In this document: one piece after another, positions 45,748 to 55,398 of the stretch
Layout of the letters: each line of letters begins with the position of its first letter
How positions within the stretch are numbered: position 1 is the stretch's first letter
Source of the DNA: JAFNAG01 sp963824985
Lineage (GTDB): Bacteria > Acidobacteriota > UBA6911
Reading direction: 5' to 3'
NCBI GenBank assembly: GCA_963824985.1
Contig: CAWGRQ010000007.1
Coordinates: forward strand, 1-64,000
DNA length: 64,000 nt
Notes under the pieces: model-generated
What the model was told of the DNA's origin: nothing
Database searches by the model: none
Seen by the model: the letters and a program-made list of their open reading frames with translations, nothing else
Made by a program: the position numbers and the translations under genes

Positions 45748-48306
45748 TCAAGACGTCGGATCGCCCGCTTTCCCAACGGCCTCAAGGAAACGCTGTGCGA
45801 AAAATTCAATATCGTTTTCACTCCGCAATAACACGTCCAACTGCCGAGTATAGCCTATCAGTTGACCGATAAGCCGAAACTTGGCCTCCATTTGCGTGCG
45901 CTCGATCTTCTTGCTCCTGGCGATGATAAGGTCTCCTTTGCTCTCCACGGCAAAATCACTTTGTTCCAGGATCTGGGCCAACAGCCTGACTCTTCTGCTG
46001 CGCCGGGTCAATTCGGTGACCCCTCCGAAGAAGCGAAAGTAGGCATAGTTCTTTTCTGCATCCTCCGAGAGGTTTCCATCAACCATGTTGAAGTGATAAC
46101 CCAAGGCCAGATTGAGGTTGACATATTCGCCGGTGACCAGGGCGAGATTTACATTCACCCTGCTTCCCGAAAGAGCCTGGGCGGACAGGTTGCTCGTGAA
46201 GCTGGACATGAACCCCTTGAGGTCCAGATCCACAGGTTCAGACTGCCATATTCCCGGGGCGACCAGCGCCCGCAATATTGCCAGCAGTGGCGCACACGTG
46301 ATGTCCTCAAGCGAGGACTCGCGGAAAGGAACGCCTCGCTTGATGCCACCGCCGATATCGACGACGGTGAGGTCGAGCGGAATCGGAAGCCTCAATTTGG
46401 TTGCGGAATGAGCGGCATCCAGCTGGCTTGGTTGAATCCCCTCGGCAATCTTTCTCACCGCCATTTCGTGGCCGAAGCGAATGATGTCATGAAAGGTCTT
46501 GCAATGGCCCGCTTCAAATTCGCCGGATTGAGGATCAGTCAGATTGAGGGTCGATACTCTTTTCAACGCCCTTCTCAGCAGCTTGAACTCGTAGGTTTCT
46601 TCGTAGGGGATCTTCTCAATCAGCTGGGCGGTCAGAAGCTCCTTGACGATCCCGCGATAGATCACATTTTCTTCGGCATCCACTGTAACATCCGTTCCGG
46701 GTTCCAGAATTTGGGTGGCCTTCCCGGTGCCCACGATCGTTGGCACCCGATATTCCCTGCAGATGGTAGCCATGTGGCCGGTGACAGCACCGAGATCGGT
46801 CACGACGGCGCTGGCCAGAGGCACGATTTTCGACATCCGGGGGGACGTATGTCTCGACACGAGCACCGCGCCCCGGGGGAAATGCCGGCCGTCTTCTTCG
46901 GATTGCACATGAAATACGGTTCCTGCACCTATGCCCCTGCTTGCAATTACTCCCACATCCTTTAAAAGGAGGGGATAGCTTCTGGCTGCCGCAAGCAGCT
47001 GAACCTTGTCCGGCCCCGCCTTTGCGGATAAGCGAAGCGGCCTGGCCTGGAGGTAAACCACCTGATTATTTTTGTTTACAGACCATTCGATGTCCTGGAA
47101 AGATTTCATGTAATGTTCGATGTGCAGGGCTCCTTCGCCGATCTTCCCCGCCAGCGATGCATCCAAGCAGGGTTGTTGCTGCTTTTCCTGAGCAACAGGA
47201 GTCAATGCAATTTCCGATTCTTCCCCTGACGCGTACTGCACTGCCTTGCGGCCGATATTTTGCCCCAGGATAGGGTGCGGGGCGTCCCTGGACACGATAA
47301 ACTGATCGGTTTCTCCTTCCCCCTCGACCACCAGTTTGCCCAGCCCCCAGCAAGCCGTCAGGATCATTGCGTTCGATCGCAAGCCAGTCGGATCCGTCGT
47401 GTAGATCACACCGCTCGCGATGGGAGAGATCATAGGAGTGCAACCGACAGCCATGGCGATCGGATTGCGCTCAATACTCCTGTTCTTGCGATAGGAGATT
47501 ACCTCTGGGGAAAACAGACTGGCCACGACTCGTTTATAGGCCGTAAAAAGTTCCGAAATGCGCACGTTAAGAACCGTTTCGTATTGGCCTGCGTGACTTA
47601 TCTCGCTGTCTTCTCCCACAGCACTGCTACGAATTGCCCAGCGAGAATCTGATGCGCCCTTCAGGGATTTCAGGACTTCGCGAACTGCCTTCCGGATTTC
47701 CACGGGAATCCCGGCCTGCAGTATCCGCCGGCTCAGTTCCTTGGCGTTCCGTTGCGTGTCTTGCCCATCAAGCTCCTCTTGCATCAGAGGAATCAACCAC
47801 TTTTCGAGGTGGTTGTATTCGATGAATTTCCTGAAAGCATAGGTCGAAATCACGAAGCCATCGGGGATCTGCAACCCCAGGCGACCCCTCAACTCGCCCA
47901 GGGTGGACATCTTCTCTCCCACCAGATCCGACATCTCCCTGGATACTTGGGAGAGGGGATATACATACTCCCCGGTCGTTTCCCAGAGCCGCGGCTCGAA
48001 TTCACACCTGATCCCGTTTTTCGCCTTTTCGAACGCTTCAAATAGCGACAGATATTGCTTTTGAGTCATCAGATTGAGATCGTAAACAAACTTGTAAACA
48101 ACATCCTCCAATCGAGCGACGGCCGACTCGATGTAGTGTTTATCGAAGAGGTAGTCGCCGCTCAGCTTTTCTCCCATGTCGGCCATAAGTTCCAGGGCCT
48201 GATTGTTATAGTCCAGGAGTTCCCTGAAGGTCTGAAACAGCAGGTGGACCGATACCCGTTCCCGATTCGCTTTACGGCGGCCAAAAAGGCGTGTGAGATC
48301 AAACAT
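45748..48306 (-). CDS. PEP-synthase-like phosphotransferase lacking the TIM barrel (copy 3)
   Basis: This member has 852 residues, starting at MFDLTRLFGRRKANRERVSV. The helical N-terminus has LLDYNNQALELMADMGEKLS and VYKFVYDLNLMTQKQYL. The ATP-grasp domain looks functional: VGEKMSTLGELRGR, AIRSSAVGEDSEISHAGQY, SGVIYTTDPTGLRS, CWGLGKLVVEGEGETDQFIV and DIEWSVNKNNQVVYLQARPL. The phosphohistidine is His511 in TDLGAVTGHMATICREYRVP. The C-terminal domain has CKTFHDIIRFGHE, VVDIGGGIKRG, ALGYHFNMVDG, NYAYFRFFGG and RSRRVRLLAQIL. The family can be expected to take phosphate from ATP onto the histidine; the final acceptor is unknown because the PEP/pyruvate barrel is absent. A MITE-like element lies 94 bases upstream. 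Confidence 0.88.
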   Translation of the reverse strand: MFDLTRLFGRRKANRERVSVHLLFQTFRELLDYNNQALELMADMGEKLSGDYLFDKHYIESAVARLEDVVYKFVYDLNLMTQKQYLSLFEAFEKAKNGIRCEFEPRLWETTGEYVYPLSQVSREMSDLVGEKMSTLGELRGRLGLQIPDGFVISTYAFRKFIEYNHLEKWLIPLMQEELDGQDTQRNAKELSRRILQAGIPVEIRKAVREVLKSLKGASDSRWAIRSSAVGEDSEISHAGQYETVLNVRISELFTAYKRVVASLFSPEVISYRKNRSIERNPIAMAVGCTPMISPIASGVIYTTDPTGLRSNAMILTACWGLGKLVVEGEGETDQFIVSRDAPHPILGQNIGRKAVQYASGEESEIALTPVAQEKQQQPCLDASLAGKIGEGALHIEHYMKSFQDIEWSVNKNNQVVYLQARPLRLSAKAGPDKVQLLAAARSYPLLLKDVGVIASRGIGAGTVFHVQSEEDGRHFPRGAVLVSRHTSPRMSKIVPLASAVVTDLGAVTGHMATICREYRVPTIVGTGKATQILEPGTDVTVDAEENVIYRGIVKELLTAQLIEKIPYEETYEFKLLRRALKRVSTLNLTDPQSGEFEAGHCKTFHDIIRFGHEMAVRKIAEGIQPSQLDAAHSATKLRLPIPLDLTVVDIGGGIKRGVPFRESSLEDITCAPLLAILRALVAPGIWQSEPVDLDLKGFMSSFTSNLSAQALSGSRVNVNLALVTGEYVNLNLALGYHFNMVDGNLSEDAEKNYAYFRFFGGVTELTRRSRRVRLLAQILEQSDFAVESKGDLIIARSKKIERTQMEAKFRLIGQLIGYTRQLDVLLRSENDIEFFAQRFLEAVGKAGDPTS

Positions 48307-48399
48307 AATGTCCGAAATACTCAGCCGGGCGACTCACGCGGTCTGACGTTCTACCTTTTTGAATCATGAAGCTGCAAAGAAGCCGGACAGCCAGCAGGA

Positions 48400-48680
48400 G
48401 CAACTGTTTAGCCGATACTGAACAGCAGAACGCAAAGACGCAAGGACGCAAAGAGATTCCTTTCGGTTCGCGGGCGTGGGCGGCCTTCGGCCGCATCCTT
48501 GGGCGAGCCGCGCGAGAAAGCGCAATCCTCATGGTAGCCCCTGCCCGCTTTCTCGCGCGGCTCGCCCAAGGATGCGCCAGCGCGAAGCGCTGCGCCCACG
48601 CCTGTTGCTCAGTGTCGATCTTTGCGTCCTTGCGTCTTTGCGTTTTGCTTCTTCATCCATTTGATTTGGCTTAACAATTA
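48400..48680. mobile_element. MITE-like element, copy 2, with 9-bp target duplication
   Basis: This 281-bp element begins GCAACTGTTTAGCC and ends GGCTTAACAATTA. It is flanked by CCAGCAGGA at 48391-48399 and again at 48681-48689. It shares ends and inner AACGCAAAGACGCAAGGACG stretches with copy 1 at 25106-25311. It carries about 75 extra bases made of an inverted copy of its own CGCATCCTTGGGCGAGCC region, so the centre can form a long hairpin. No transposase gene is present. Confidence 0.8.
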
Positions 48681-48783
48681 CCAGCAGGAAAGTGCGTGCG
48701 TCTCGCGCGCTCATAGGAAGCACCGTCCTCTTTGTAAAATTCACGCATCAATCGTCCGGCCCTGCCGGATGTGACAGTCCGAA

Positions 48784-49572
48784 TCAATGGCCTCTCTTGG
48801 AACGGAATATGAACCCGACCAGCGAACCGCTGAACATGGCGATAAATACTGAAATGACGCCATAAAGCAATCCGCTCCGAGTGGCCATATCGGAAACCAA
48901 GGCCGGAAATCCCGCCAGTTTCACCTCAACCACGTTGTTATAAAGCAGGTTCCTCTTTCCGTCTTTGATCGTGATCAGCTCGAGCTTGTAAGCGCCCGGG
49001 TAGATCTTGGCGGGGATGGGCAAAAACGCTTCGACCCGGTCCCATGATCCCTCAGGCATTCGCCTTATCCGAATGTCTCCTTGAGAAATCTGATATAGAT
49101 TCTCGGCCTCCTTTAGCTTGACCAATTCCCCGACCAGGAAAGGAGTTTCATCCGGCGACCTGTCTTGCAGACAGCCGGCAAGCTCTGAACGGTAGTGCCG
49201 TGACGCAGCATCCTCGCCGTCACCGAGCAGGGCTGTCCTTTGAGAAGTCCAGAGCAGATACGCTTTCGGCACGTTGTGAAACGCGATCTCTTCCACATTC
49301 ATCCACAGGCCCAGGACACGTGATTTCTTCATGACCACCAGATCCTCCGGAGGTCCTACCAGCCTCAGCGCCACATCGCTGCCATTGGGTACCGCGGCCG
49401 TGACCGTCAGAATCTGTCCGGAGAAAAAGCTGCCAATCGAGATCGTTTCGGGACGAACCGTGATCATGCCCGCCACGGTATCCGCGCCCGGAGCGCGGGG
49501 AATGCGACCTGCGAACATCAATCCGAGCACCAGAAGGGCACGGGATACAGTGTGCAGCTCCTTGCCGTGCAT
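48784..49572 (-). CDS. PF09608/TIGR02186-type membrane-anchored protein (copy 1)
   Basis: This protein has 262 residues from ATG 49572 (GGGAGG upstream). It has an N-terminal signal (RALLVLGLMFAGRIPRAPGA), a periplasmic beta-rich part and one C-terminal span (GLLYGVISVFIAMFSGSLVG). The stretch ISIGSFFSGQILTVTAAVP, then DVALRLVGPPEDLVVMKKSR and GLWMNVEEIAFHNVPKAYLL, is the pattern of TIGR02186 proteins, which are known next to TauE/SafE exporters. It lies one base after the TauE/SafE stop on the same strand. It probably acts with that exporter at the outer face of the membrane. Biochemical role unknown. Confidence 0.78.
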   Translation of the reverse strand: MHGKELHTVSRALLVLGLMFAGRIPRAPGADTVAGMITVRPETISIGSFFSGQILTVTAAVPNGSDVALRLVGPPEDLVVMKKSRVLGLWMNVEEIAFHNVPKAYLLWTSQRTALLGDGEDAASRHYRSELAGCLQDRSPDETPFLVGELVKLKEAENLYQISQGDIRIRRMPEGSWDRVEAFLPIPAKIYPGAYKLELITIKDGKRNLLYNNVVEVKLAGFPALVSDMATRSGLLYGVISVFIAMFSGSLVGFIFRSKRGH

Positions 49573-49573
49573 G

Positions 49574-50509
49574 TCAGTGTCCTCCCTTGTAGGATAAGAG
49601 CACCTTGGGATTGAACAGTAGCCCAAATAGAATCTGGCACATCACGACGAGTATCAGAATTGCGAGGCAATTCCTCAGCTGATCGCCTTTCAGGCGCTTG
49701 CTCATACGCACTCCCAGCTGCGCGCCGCAAGATGATCCAATCAGCAGAATGAGAGCGAGGATGAAGTCCACGGTGTGATTGACCTGTGCCTGCATGATCG
49801 TCACTTCCGCGCATGTGAAAAAGATCTGGAAAAGGCTGGTGCCAATCACCACATGCATGGGCATCCTCAACAAATAGACCATGACGGGAACCATAATGAA
49901 TCCTCCGCCCACGCCCATGATGGCCGAAAGGACGCCAACAAATCCCCCGAGAATAAGAGGAACAAGAAGAGAAACTCTCACCCCTGACTTGTTAAATTGC
50001 ATCTTCAAAGGCAGGCTGCCAAGCATGTGCGCGTAAAGCGAAGAAACCCTGGGGGACGAGGAAGTCGAGCCCTGAACGCCGCGGGATTTTCTGAGGCTCT
50101 GCAGGCTTTCGACAAACATGTAGCTGCCGATGATTCCCAACATGGCAACATAAGTGATTCTGATTACGAAGTCGGCGTTTCCGGTCGAACGCAGGAGTTT
50201 CACCAGGTGAACCCCGAGGCCTCCGCCCGCGAGGCCTCCCAGGAGAAGGATAATACCCATCTTGAAATCGACATTGCCCAGCTGGTAGTGCGCATACATT
50301 CCCGAGGCAGAGGCAGCTACAATCTGGTTGGAATCGGAAGCAGCCGCCACGGTCGGGGGAATGCCGATCATGATCAACAGGGGAGTCATCAAAAATCCAC
50401 CTCCGACGCCAAACAGCCCGGAAACAAACCCCACCAGACCTCCAAGACCCAACAAGAGAAGCAGATTGACGCTGCCGGCCGCGATCGGCAAATAAATAGA
50501 AAAACTCAT
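49574..50509 (-). CDS. TauE/SafE-family sulfite/organosulfonate exporter (copy 1)
   Basis: This is a membrane protein of 311 residues with the two-fold repeat of the TauE/SafE family: GLVGFVSGLFGVGGGFLMTP near the N-terminus and FVGVLSAIMGVGGGFIMVPV in the second half. About eight hydrophobic spans are visible. TPLLIMIGIPPTVAAASDSN and IGTSLFQIFFTCAEVTIMQ follow the repeats, as in family members. Known members export sulfite, sulfoacetate or related compounds. It is in a minus-strand run of receiver, PEP-synthase-like copy 4, histidine kinase, exporter and TIGR02186 protein, with three bases between the kinase stop and its start. This suits control of export by the kinase system. Confidence 0.9.
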   Translation of the reverse strand: MSFSIYLPIAAGSVNLLLLLGLGGLVGFVSGLFGVGGGFLMTPLLIMIGIPPTVAAASDSNQIVAASASGMYAHYQLGNVDFKMGIILLLGGLAGGGLGVHLVKLLRSTGNADFVIRITYVAMLGIIGSYMFVESLQSLRKSRGVQGSTSSSPRVSSLYAHMLGSLPLKMQFNKSGVRVSLLVPLILGGFVGVLSAIMGVGGGFIMVPVMVYLLRMPMHVVIGTSLFQIFFTCAEVTIMQAQVNHTVDFILALILLIGSSCGAQLGVRMSKRLKGDQLRNCLAILILVVMCQILFGLLFNPKVLLSYKGGH

Positions 50510-50512
50510 CTG

Positions 50513-52066
50513 TCAAAGCTCCTTTGGATGTGGAACATAAACCGAGAATGTCGATCCTTCATTCAACTTGCTGGCCACCAGAATCTGCCCGGCATGTCTC
50601 CTGATGATACTGTAGCTCGTGGAAAGGCCGAGGCCGGTACCGTTTTCCTTGGTGGTGAAAAAAGGGTCGAAAATCTGTTCAACAACAGATTGGGGGATGC
50701 CCACGCCGGTATCCTTGACATCGATCCGGACAAAATCCGCCTCGTCCTTCACCTCAATGCTCAGGATTCCTCCTTTGGGCATAGCCTGAATCGCGTTAAT
50801 GAACAGATTGATGCAAACCTGCTGGAGCTGAGCAAAGTCACCTTGAACTCTGATGTCCGAGGCTTCGGGAATATAATTCAGCCTGATGTTGTTTAATTCC
50901 ATTTCGTTCCTCGCCAGCTTCAGTGTCGAGCTGAGCAATTCATGAACGGAAATGGGCACGAACGCAGTCGCACCCGCACGGGTGAAATCCAGAAGATTCC
51001 GAACCGTGCTGCTGGCTCGCTCGGCCTGGGTATAAATATCCCGCAGGCCTTCCTTCTTCTGCTCGTCGGGGAGCACGTCCATGTCATCGATCAGGGATTC
51101 TGCCGTGATACAGATGTTATTCAGTGGATTGTTGAGCTCGTGGGCAATGCCTGAAGTCAGGGTTCCTATGGAAGCCATTTTTCGGGATTGTATGTACTGT
51201 TCCTGATGTTTCTGAAGCTGGTCCATCATCCAGTTGATGGCCACGGCCAGCCGGGAAAATTCATCCTTATACTTCCTGGCCGGCTTGATCGGAGTAAAGT
51301 CTCCCTGTGCGATTCTGAGGGTATAGTCGACGAACCGGTTCAGAGGGCGCAGGATTTGCCGCGCGAGGAACTGAGTCTCATAAATCATGACAATCAAAAG
51401 AATGGCGAGAAAAAGAAGAGGGACCAGGCGTGACCACGCCGTCATGTCGTCCACACCCTTGCGCTCTTTTTCCACCAGGCTGGCCGCCATAAAAACCATT
51501 TCTGCGCCGTACTGCCTGAGTTCCCCCTCGATCTCGGCGGGTGGAGCGGGCTGCTGCGGGGATCCGGGAATCAACGCCCTCAAGCCGATCAGCAGTTCTT
51601 GATAGCGGTCCAGGTGAGCCGTCATGGTATTGAAGGTTTCCCGGCCCATGACCGCCATTATGTTTTCCTTCTCCTTCTTGAGAATCTCCCTGGCGTTCTG
51701 CACATTCTCCAGGGCATCGGCGAGGTTGGTATGGTAAAGGAAATAGTTTTTTTCAAATCTACGTGCCTGCTGGATCTCGAAGGCGTAGTTGTTCACCGTT
51801 TCCATCACGCTCAGCTTTTGGCTGATGCGCGACACCATGATCAGGAAAGTGATGCTGGCGCCGGCGCTCAACAGAAACAGCAGGAGGAACCCGAGGATGA
51901 TCTTGGCACGAATGCTCACCGTCGGCCTCGCGGTCAAGCCCTGCTGGGCACTGCCCAAGGTTGTTTTATCAATCAGGAGGGAATCGGTCGTCCCTTTCAG
52001 AGAACGGTCTTTGATTCTCAGGGAATCACCCGCTTCTGTTTTCATGGTCTCATGCGAAGGCATCAT
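50513..52066 (-). CDS. Membrane sensor histidine kinase with four-helix-type sensor and HAMP
   Basis: The kinase has 517 residues. ATG 52066 overlaps the end of PEP-synthase-like copy 4 by 17 bases; ATG 52045 just after that stop is an alternative. Span 1 is IILGFLLLFLLSAGASITFL and span 2 LVPLLFLAILLIVMIYETQF. Between them is a helical domain (QQARRFEKNYFLYHTNLADA, LDRYQELLIGLRALIPG) of the chemoreceptor-like four-helix type. After HAMP (RFVDYTLRIAQGDFTPIKPA) come the H-box TLTSGIAHELNNPLNNICIT, INLFINAIQAMPKGG, DTGVGIPQS and ENGTGLGLSTSY. It sits between copy 4 and the TauE/SafE exporter gene. The receiver at 54.6 kb is the probable partner. Confidence 0.9.
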   Translation of the reverse strand: MMPSHETMKTEAGDSLRIKDRSLKGTTDSLLIDKTTLGSAQQGLTARPTVSIRAKIILGFLLLFLLSAGASITFLIMVSRISQKLSVMETVNNYAFEIQQARRFEKNYFLYHTNLADALENVQNAREILKKEKENIMAVMGRETFNTMTAHLDRYQELLIGLRALIPGSPQQPAPPAEIEGELRQYGAEMVFMAASLVEKERKGVDDMTAWSRLVPLLFLAILLIVMIYETQFLARQILRPLNRFVDYTLRIAQGDFTPIKPARKYKDEFSRLAVAINWMMDQLQKHQEQYIQSRKMASIGTLTSGIAHELNNPLNNICITAESLIDDMDVLPDEQKKEGLRDIYTQAERASSTVRNLLDFTRAGATAFVPISVHELLSSTLKLARNEMELNNIRLNYIPEASDIRVQGDFAQLQQVCINLFINAIQAMPKGGILSIEVKDEADFVRIDVKDTGVGIPQSVVEQIFDPFFTTKENGTGLGLSTSYSIIRRHAGQILVASKLNEGSTFSVYVPHPKEL

Positions 52067-54581
52067 ACTTTCCTGCGGAGAAAAGTTCTACAAAATGAAG
52101 CACGGCGGACTCATCTTCCATCAGCATGTCCAACTGGCGGGCGCATCCCATGAGCCTTCCCAGGAGCGCCAGAGCTTCCTCGCAGGGCTGCTGCGGATAA
52201 CGGCGCAACCAGGCCGTGACAAGATCTCCGCGTTGATCGACCATAAATCGGTTTCGCAGGAGAATCTCGGACAGAAAGCGGGCTCTGAGATCGAGCCGCT
52301 GCTGGCTGCCTCCGCCTCCGCGGAACCGAAAGTTGACATAGTTGTTTTCCGTGACCGGACCTGCCAGGCTGTCCACCATTGCATAGTGATAAGCCAGGCG
52401 AATGTTGAGGTTCATATAGTCGGCGCCGACCAGAAGGTAGTTGGGATCTCCTAATCCGCGCATGGCACCCATCTCCTGAACGAGGGAAGAGGCCATGACG
52501 GTGGCGAAGCCTTTGAGGTTAATCTGGCTTCGACCTGCCCAATGGACCCGGGGATCTGAAATTCCGGCCCATAGCGCCTGGAAGGGATGGGAACGAATCT
52601 CCCCGGGATCGACCTCCTTTTTCTTCGCCGCATCCGAGGCGAGGGCACCTCCCAAGTCCTGAACAAATATGTTCAGGGGGATCGAAGTAGCCAGTTTCCG
52701 CGTCGCCGTCCCTCTTCTCCTGGTTTCCTGGTCTCCAACCTCGAAAAATGTGGCCACTCCCTTTTCATGAACATAGCGAATCAGGTCGTGCACCGATTCG
52801 CAGTTCTCCGGGCGGAAATGTCGAGATTGAGGATCGGTCATCCTGAGGCTGAGGATCAGATCCTCCAGAGGGCCGGCAGTTCCTCGGGTCTTGGGCTCAG
52901 CCGTTCGGTTTATGGTTCTTTCCTGGATGTCCGGCCATGGCGCTCCGGGAAAGACCTGGCGATGGCCGGCATCCAGGCCGACCAGCATCCCCGAAGTGAG
53001 CTTGTGGGTTGCTCCGGGCAAATCAAAAATCGAAGGGATGGCGAATTCCCTCAGCAGAGTGGCGGCATGGCCGGTAACGTGCCCCTGTTCCGCAATGAAT
53101 CCGGCCAATCGGGGCAAGAGCGAAGCGAGTTCCGGCGTGGCTTGGGGGACCACGAGAATGACCCCCTGAGAGACGTGCGAGAGTTCTCCCGGTTGCTTCA
53201 CGACCTGAACCGGGGCAATGGCTCGGCCCGGGAAGATGGTCAGTCCGCCTGAGAGGATCGGCTCCTGATTTTCGACTGGGCCCGGCACTTCGCGGATGGG
53301 AATCAAACGCAGGGGGCGGACCTGCAGGATCCAGATCTTGCCTTGATGGTCGATGGCCCATTCGATATCCTGGGGACCTGCGAAAATCCTCTCCAAGAAT
53401 AGGCCAATGCCGGATAGCCGCCGGGCCTCGTCTTCGCTCAACGAGGGCATATCCCGGTCCTCGCCGGAATTATTCACCCGGGACGTCTGCAGAGGTTTGG
53501 CGGGGAGAAGTTTCATTCCTTTGAGAGCAACCTTAAAGTCTCGGACGCGGAGCGGTTCCTGGCGGAAGACCCAGAATAGGTCGGCCGGAGCTTGGCCGCC
53601 AACGAGATCCCCAGCCAGCCCCCAAGTGGAGGTTATCAGGATCTGCTCAGACTCCGGATGGTTTGGATCCTGAGTATAGAGGACTCCGGCGCTCTTGGGT
53701 TCGATGAGGGGAATAAACAAAACGGCCATCGGCGTTGCTGCCTCGGTGAAGCCTCCCGACAACCGGTAGGAAATAGCCCGGTCAGCGAAGCGGCTGGCAA
53801 CGACCCTTTTGTAGGCTTCCAACAGATGCGAGTCGGGCACGTTCAACACGCTTTCAAATTGGCCCGCAAAGGACAGCGAGTCATCCTCGCCGACGGCGCT
53901 CGATCTGACCGCCCATTTTGGGGAAGCCGTTCCAATTACGGAAGCCATGCTTTGAATCGATTCCCGAACCGGCTCTGGAAGCGGGGCGTGCAGGACGATT
54001 TCCCTGATCCTTGCCGCTTTGGATCGGAATCGTGCTGGATCGGTGCTGACCTCCAAGGTGTCGAGGAGGTCGCGGATCTCGGAAGACAAGAGCGCCTCCC
54101 CCATCCATCTCTGATATGCGTCGGCTGTCACCACAAACCCGTCGGGTACGGCCTCGGCCAGGACCTTCTTCAACTCTCCCAAACGGGCGGCTTTGCCGCC
54201 AACTAAGGGCATGTGACCCAGCCCGACCTCGGCCAGATTCATCGCCCATCTGGGGGTCCTTTGCCGGATCGAATCCTTGAGAATCTCGCCGACCTTTCTC
54301 TCAATCCTTCTGTAGGAGGGGTAAAGGCTTTGAAATCGGTTGCCGGCCAACCAGTTCAGGTCCTCTATCATTAAAAGCGCGCCCTCCAATAAGGCTCTGA
54401 CCTGATATTCCAGGGACTGGGACCCAAGGGGCAGGAAACGAAGATCGGCCTCGAGGTCTGCCATGATCTCCAGGAGGTGGCTGTTTTCCCCGAGCAGAGA
54501 CTGCAACCCGTGATACCGGTGCCGGACTCGGCCCAGGAGGGCGTGCTCAGAATCCTGGGATTGAAGAGGATGTTCCATCAC
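52050..54581 (-). CDS. PEP-synthase-like phosphotransferase lacking the TIM barrel (copy 4)
   Basis: This copy has 843 residues. The helical N-terminus has LLGENSHLLEIMADLEADLR and LLMIEDLNWLAGNRFQSLYP. In the ATP-grasp domain: VGGKAARLGELKKV, AVRSSAVGEDDSLSFAGQFE, SAGVLYTQDPNHPES and DIEWAIDHQGKIWILQVRPL; the GLGE-type loop is altered to WGLAGDLVGGQAP. His505 lies in AEQGHVTGHAATLLREFAIP. The C-terminal domain has CESVHDLIRYVHE, VQDLGGALAS, LAYHYAMVDSLAG, NYVNFRFRGGGGSQQR and a closing LLGRLMGCARQLDMLMEDES. It lies between a receiver gene (28 bases upstream) and the histidine kinase (overlapping), so all three are likely made together. Confidence 0.87.
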   Translation of the reverse strand: MMEHPLQSQDSEHALLGRVRHRYHGLQSLLGENSHLLEIMADLEADLRFLPLGSQSLEYQVRALLEGALLMIEDLNWLAGNRFQSLYPSYRRIERKVGEILKDSIRQRTPRWAMNLAEVGLGHMPLVGGKAARLGELKKVLAEAVPDGFVVTADAYQRWMGEALLSSEIRDLLDTLEVSTDPARFRSKAARIREIVLHAPLPEPVRESIQSMASVIGTASPKWAVRSSAVGEDDSLSFAGQFESVLNVPDSHLLEAYKRVVASRFADRAISYRLSGGFTEAATPMAVLFIPLIEPKSAGVLYTQDPNHPESEQILITSTWGLAGDLVGGQAPADLFWVFRQEPLRVRDFKVALKGMKLLPAKPLQTSRVNNSGEDRDMPSLSEDEARRLSGIGLFLERIFAGPQDIEWAIDHQGKIWILQVRPLRLIPIREVPGPVENQEPILSGGLTIFPGRAIAPVQVVKQPGELSHVSQGVILVVPQATPELASLLPRLAGFIAEQGHVTGHAATLLREFAIPSIFDLPGATHKLTSGMLVGLDAGHRQVFPGAPWPDIQERTINRTAEPKTRGTAGPLEDLILSLRMTDPQSRHFRPENCESVHDLIRYVHEKGVATFFEVGDQETRRRGTATRKLATSIPLNIFVQDLGGALASDAAKKKEVDPGEIRSHPFQALWAGISDPRVHWAGRSQINLKGFATVMASSLVQEMGAMRGLGDPNYLLVGADYMNLNIRLAYHYAMVDSLAGPVTENNYVNFRFRGGGGSQQRLDLRARFLSEILLRNRFMVDQRGDLVTAWLRRYPQQPCEEALALLGRLMGCARQLDMLMEDESAVLHFVELFSAGKYDAFA

Positions 54582-54608
54582 AGCCCCCGCAAGACGTTGG
54601 ATGCGCCT

Positions 54609-55016
54609 CTAGGATTGAGAATCCTTGGCAGGGATCTCCCTGAATCCCAGCGCTTCTGCAGCCCGGATCACGACTTCCCCGAGGCTATCGCGTTTGAACG
54701 GCTTGGCCACAAAATCAAAAGCCCCTTTTCCCAAAGCCTCTCTGGCAAGGTCCACCGTTGCATACGCGGTGATCATGATTACCTTGCTGCGCTCGGAACG
54801 GGCTTTCACTTTTTCCAGAACCTCAAAGCCGCTGATATGCTCCATACGGACGTCAGTGACCACAATATCAAACGTCTTCTGCTGAATGCGCTCCAGAGCC
54901 AGTCGAGGATCTTCAAATACCTCGACTTCCGCGCCGATTCTTGCCAGCACCGGTGCCAGCCGTTTGCCGACGATGGGTTCGTCATCCAGGATCATAATCT
55001 GCAACGGCTCGTTCAT
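54609..55016 (-). CDS. Single-domain response regulator
   Basis: ATG 55016 (GGGAG upstream) starts a 135-residue receiver: IMILDDEPIVGKRL, acceptor Asp in IVVTDVRMEHISGFEVL, IMITAYATVDLAREAL and Lys in FVAKPFKRDSLGEVV. It is strongly similar to the receiver at 45.1 kb, including ILDDEPIV and the AKPFK segment, so the two descend from a duplication that also carried a PEP-synthase-like gene. It is the first gene of the run receiver, copy 4, kinase, TauE/SafE, TIGR02186 protein. No output domain. Confidence 0.87.
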   Translation of the reverse strand: MNEPLQIMILDDEPIVGKRLAPVLARIGAEVEVFEDPRLALERIQQKTFDIVVTDVRMEHISGFEVLEKVKARSERSKVIMITAYATVDLAREALGKGAFDFVAKPFKRDSLGEVVIRAAEALGFREIPAKDSQS

Positions 55017-55221
55017 GATTCGACTCCCGATCTTCGCCTCGATGAAACGCAGGCGCCGGCTGGCTCCTGGATGCGCTCGAAGCGGCAAAGTTGAGCGGTA
55101 ACCCGGGGTTGGCGATTCCAGCGAGGATACGTCCCGGCTCCCGCCCCGTCACCGGGACCTATTTCGCTCGCCTGCTTATTTCATACGCTCGGGCGCGCCC
55201 CACGCGCACGAGCGGTTGCCC

Positions 55222-55398
55222 GCCCGCGTTTCTCACCAGCTTTCGACTGCGGCGGCGGATCCGGGCATGTCTGCTGCGTTGTTCTCGGTCGGGCGCCTCG
55301 ACGTACTGTCAAGTACGCCTGCTGCGCCCTCCGGTCGCACGCCTCGTATCCATGCCCGTCTGCGCCGCCTCGCTACGAAATCCGGCAAGAAATGCGGG
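55222..55398. repeat. Long palindromic intergenic repeat, copy B
   Basis: This is the second copy of the palindromic unit at 37507-37684; the two align end to end with scattered differences. GCCCGCGTTTCTCACCAG at the left is mirrored by CCGGCAAGAAATGCGGGC at the right. It abuts the stop codon of the 55399-56469 gene, and the TAG falls at its border. The remaining 55,017-55,221 stretch has no gene or clear signal. Confidence 0.75.
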
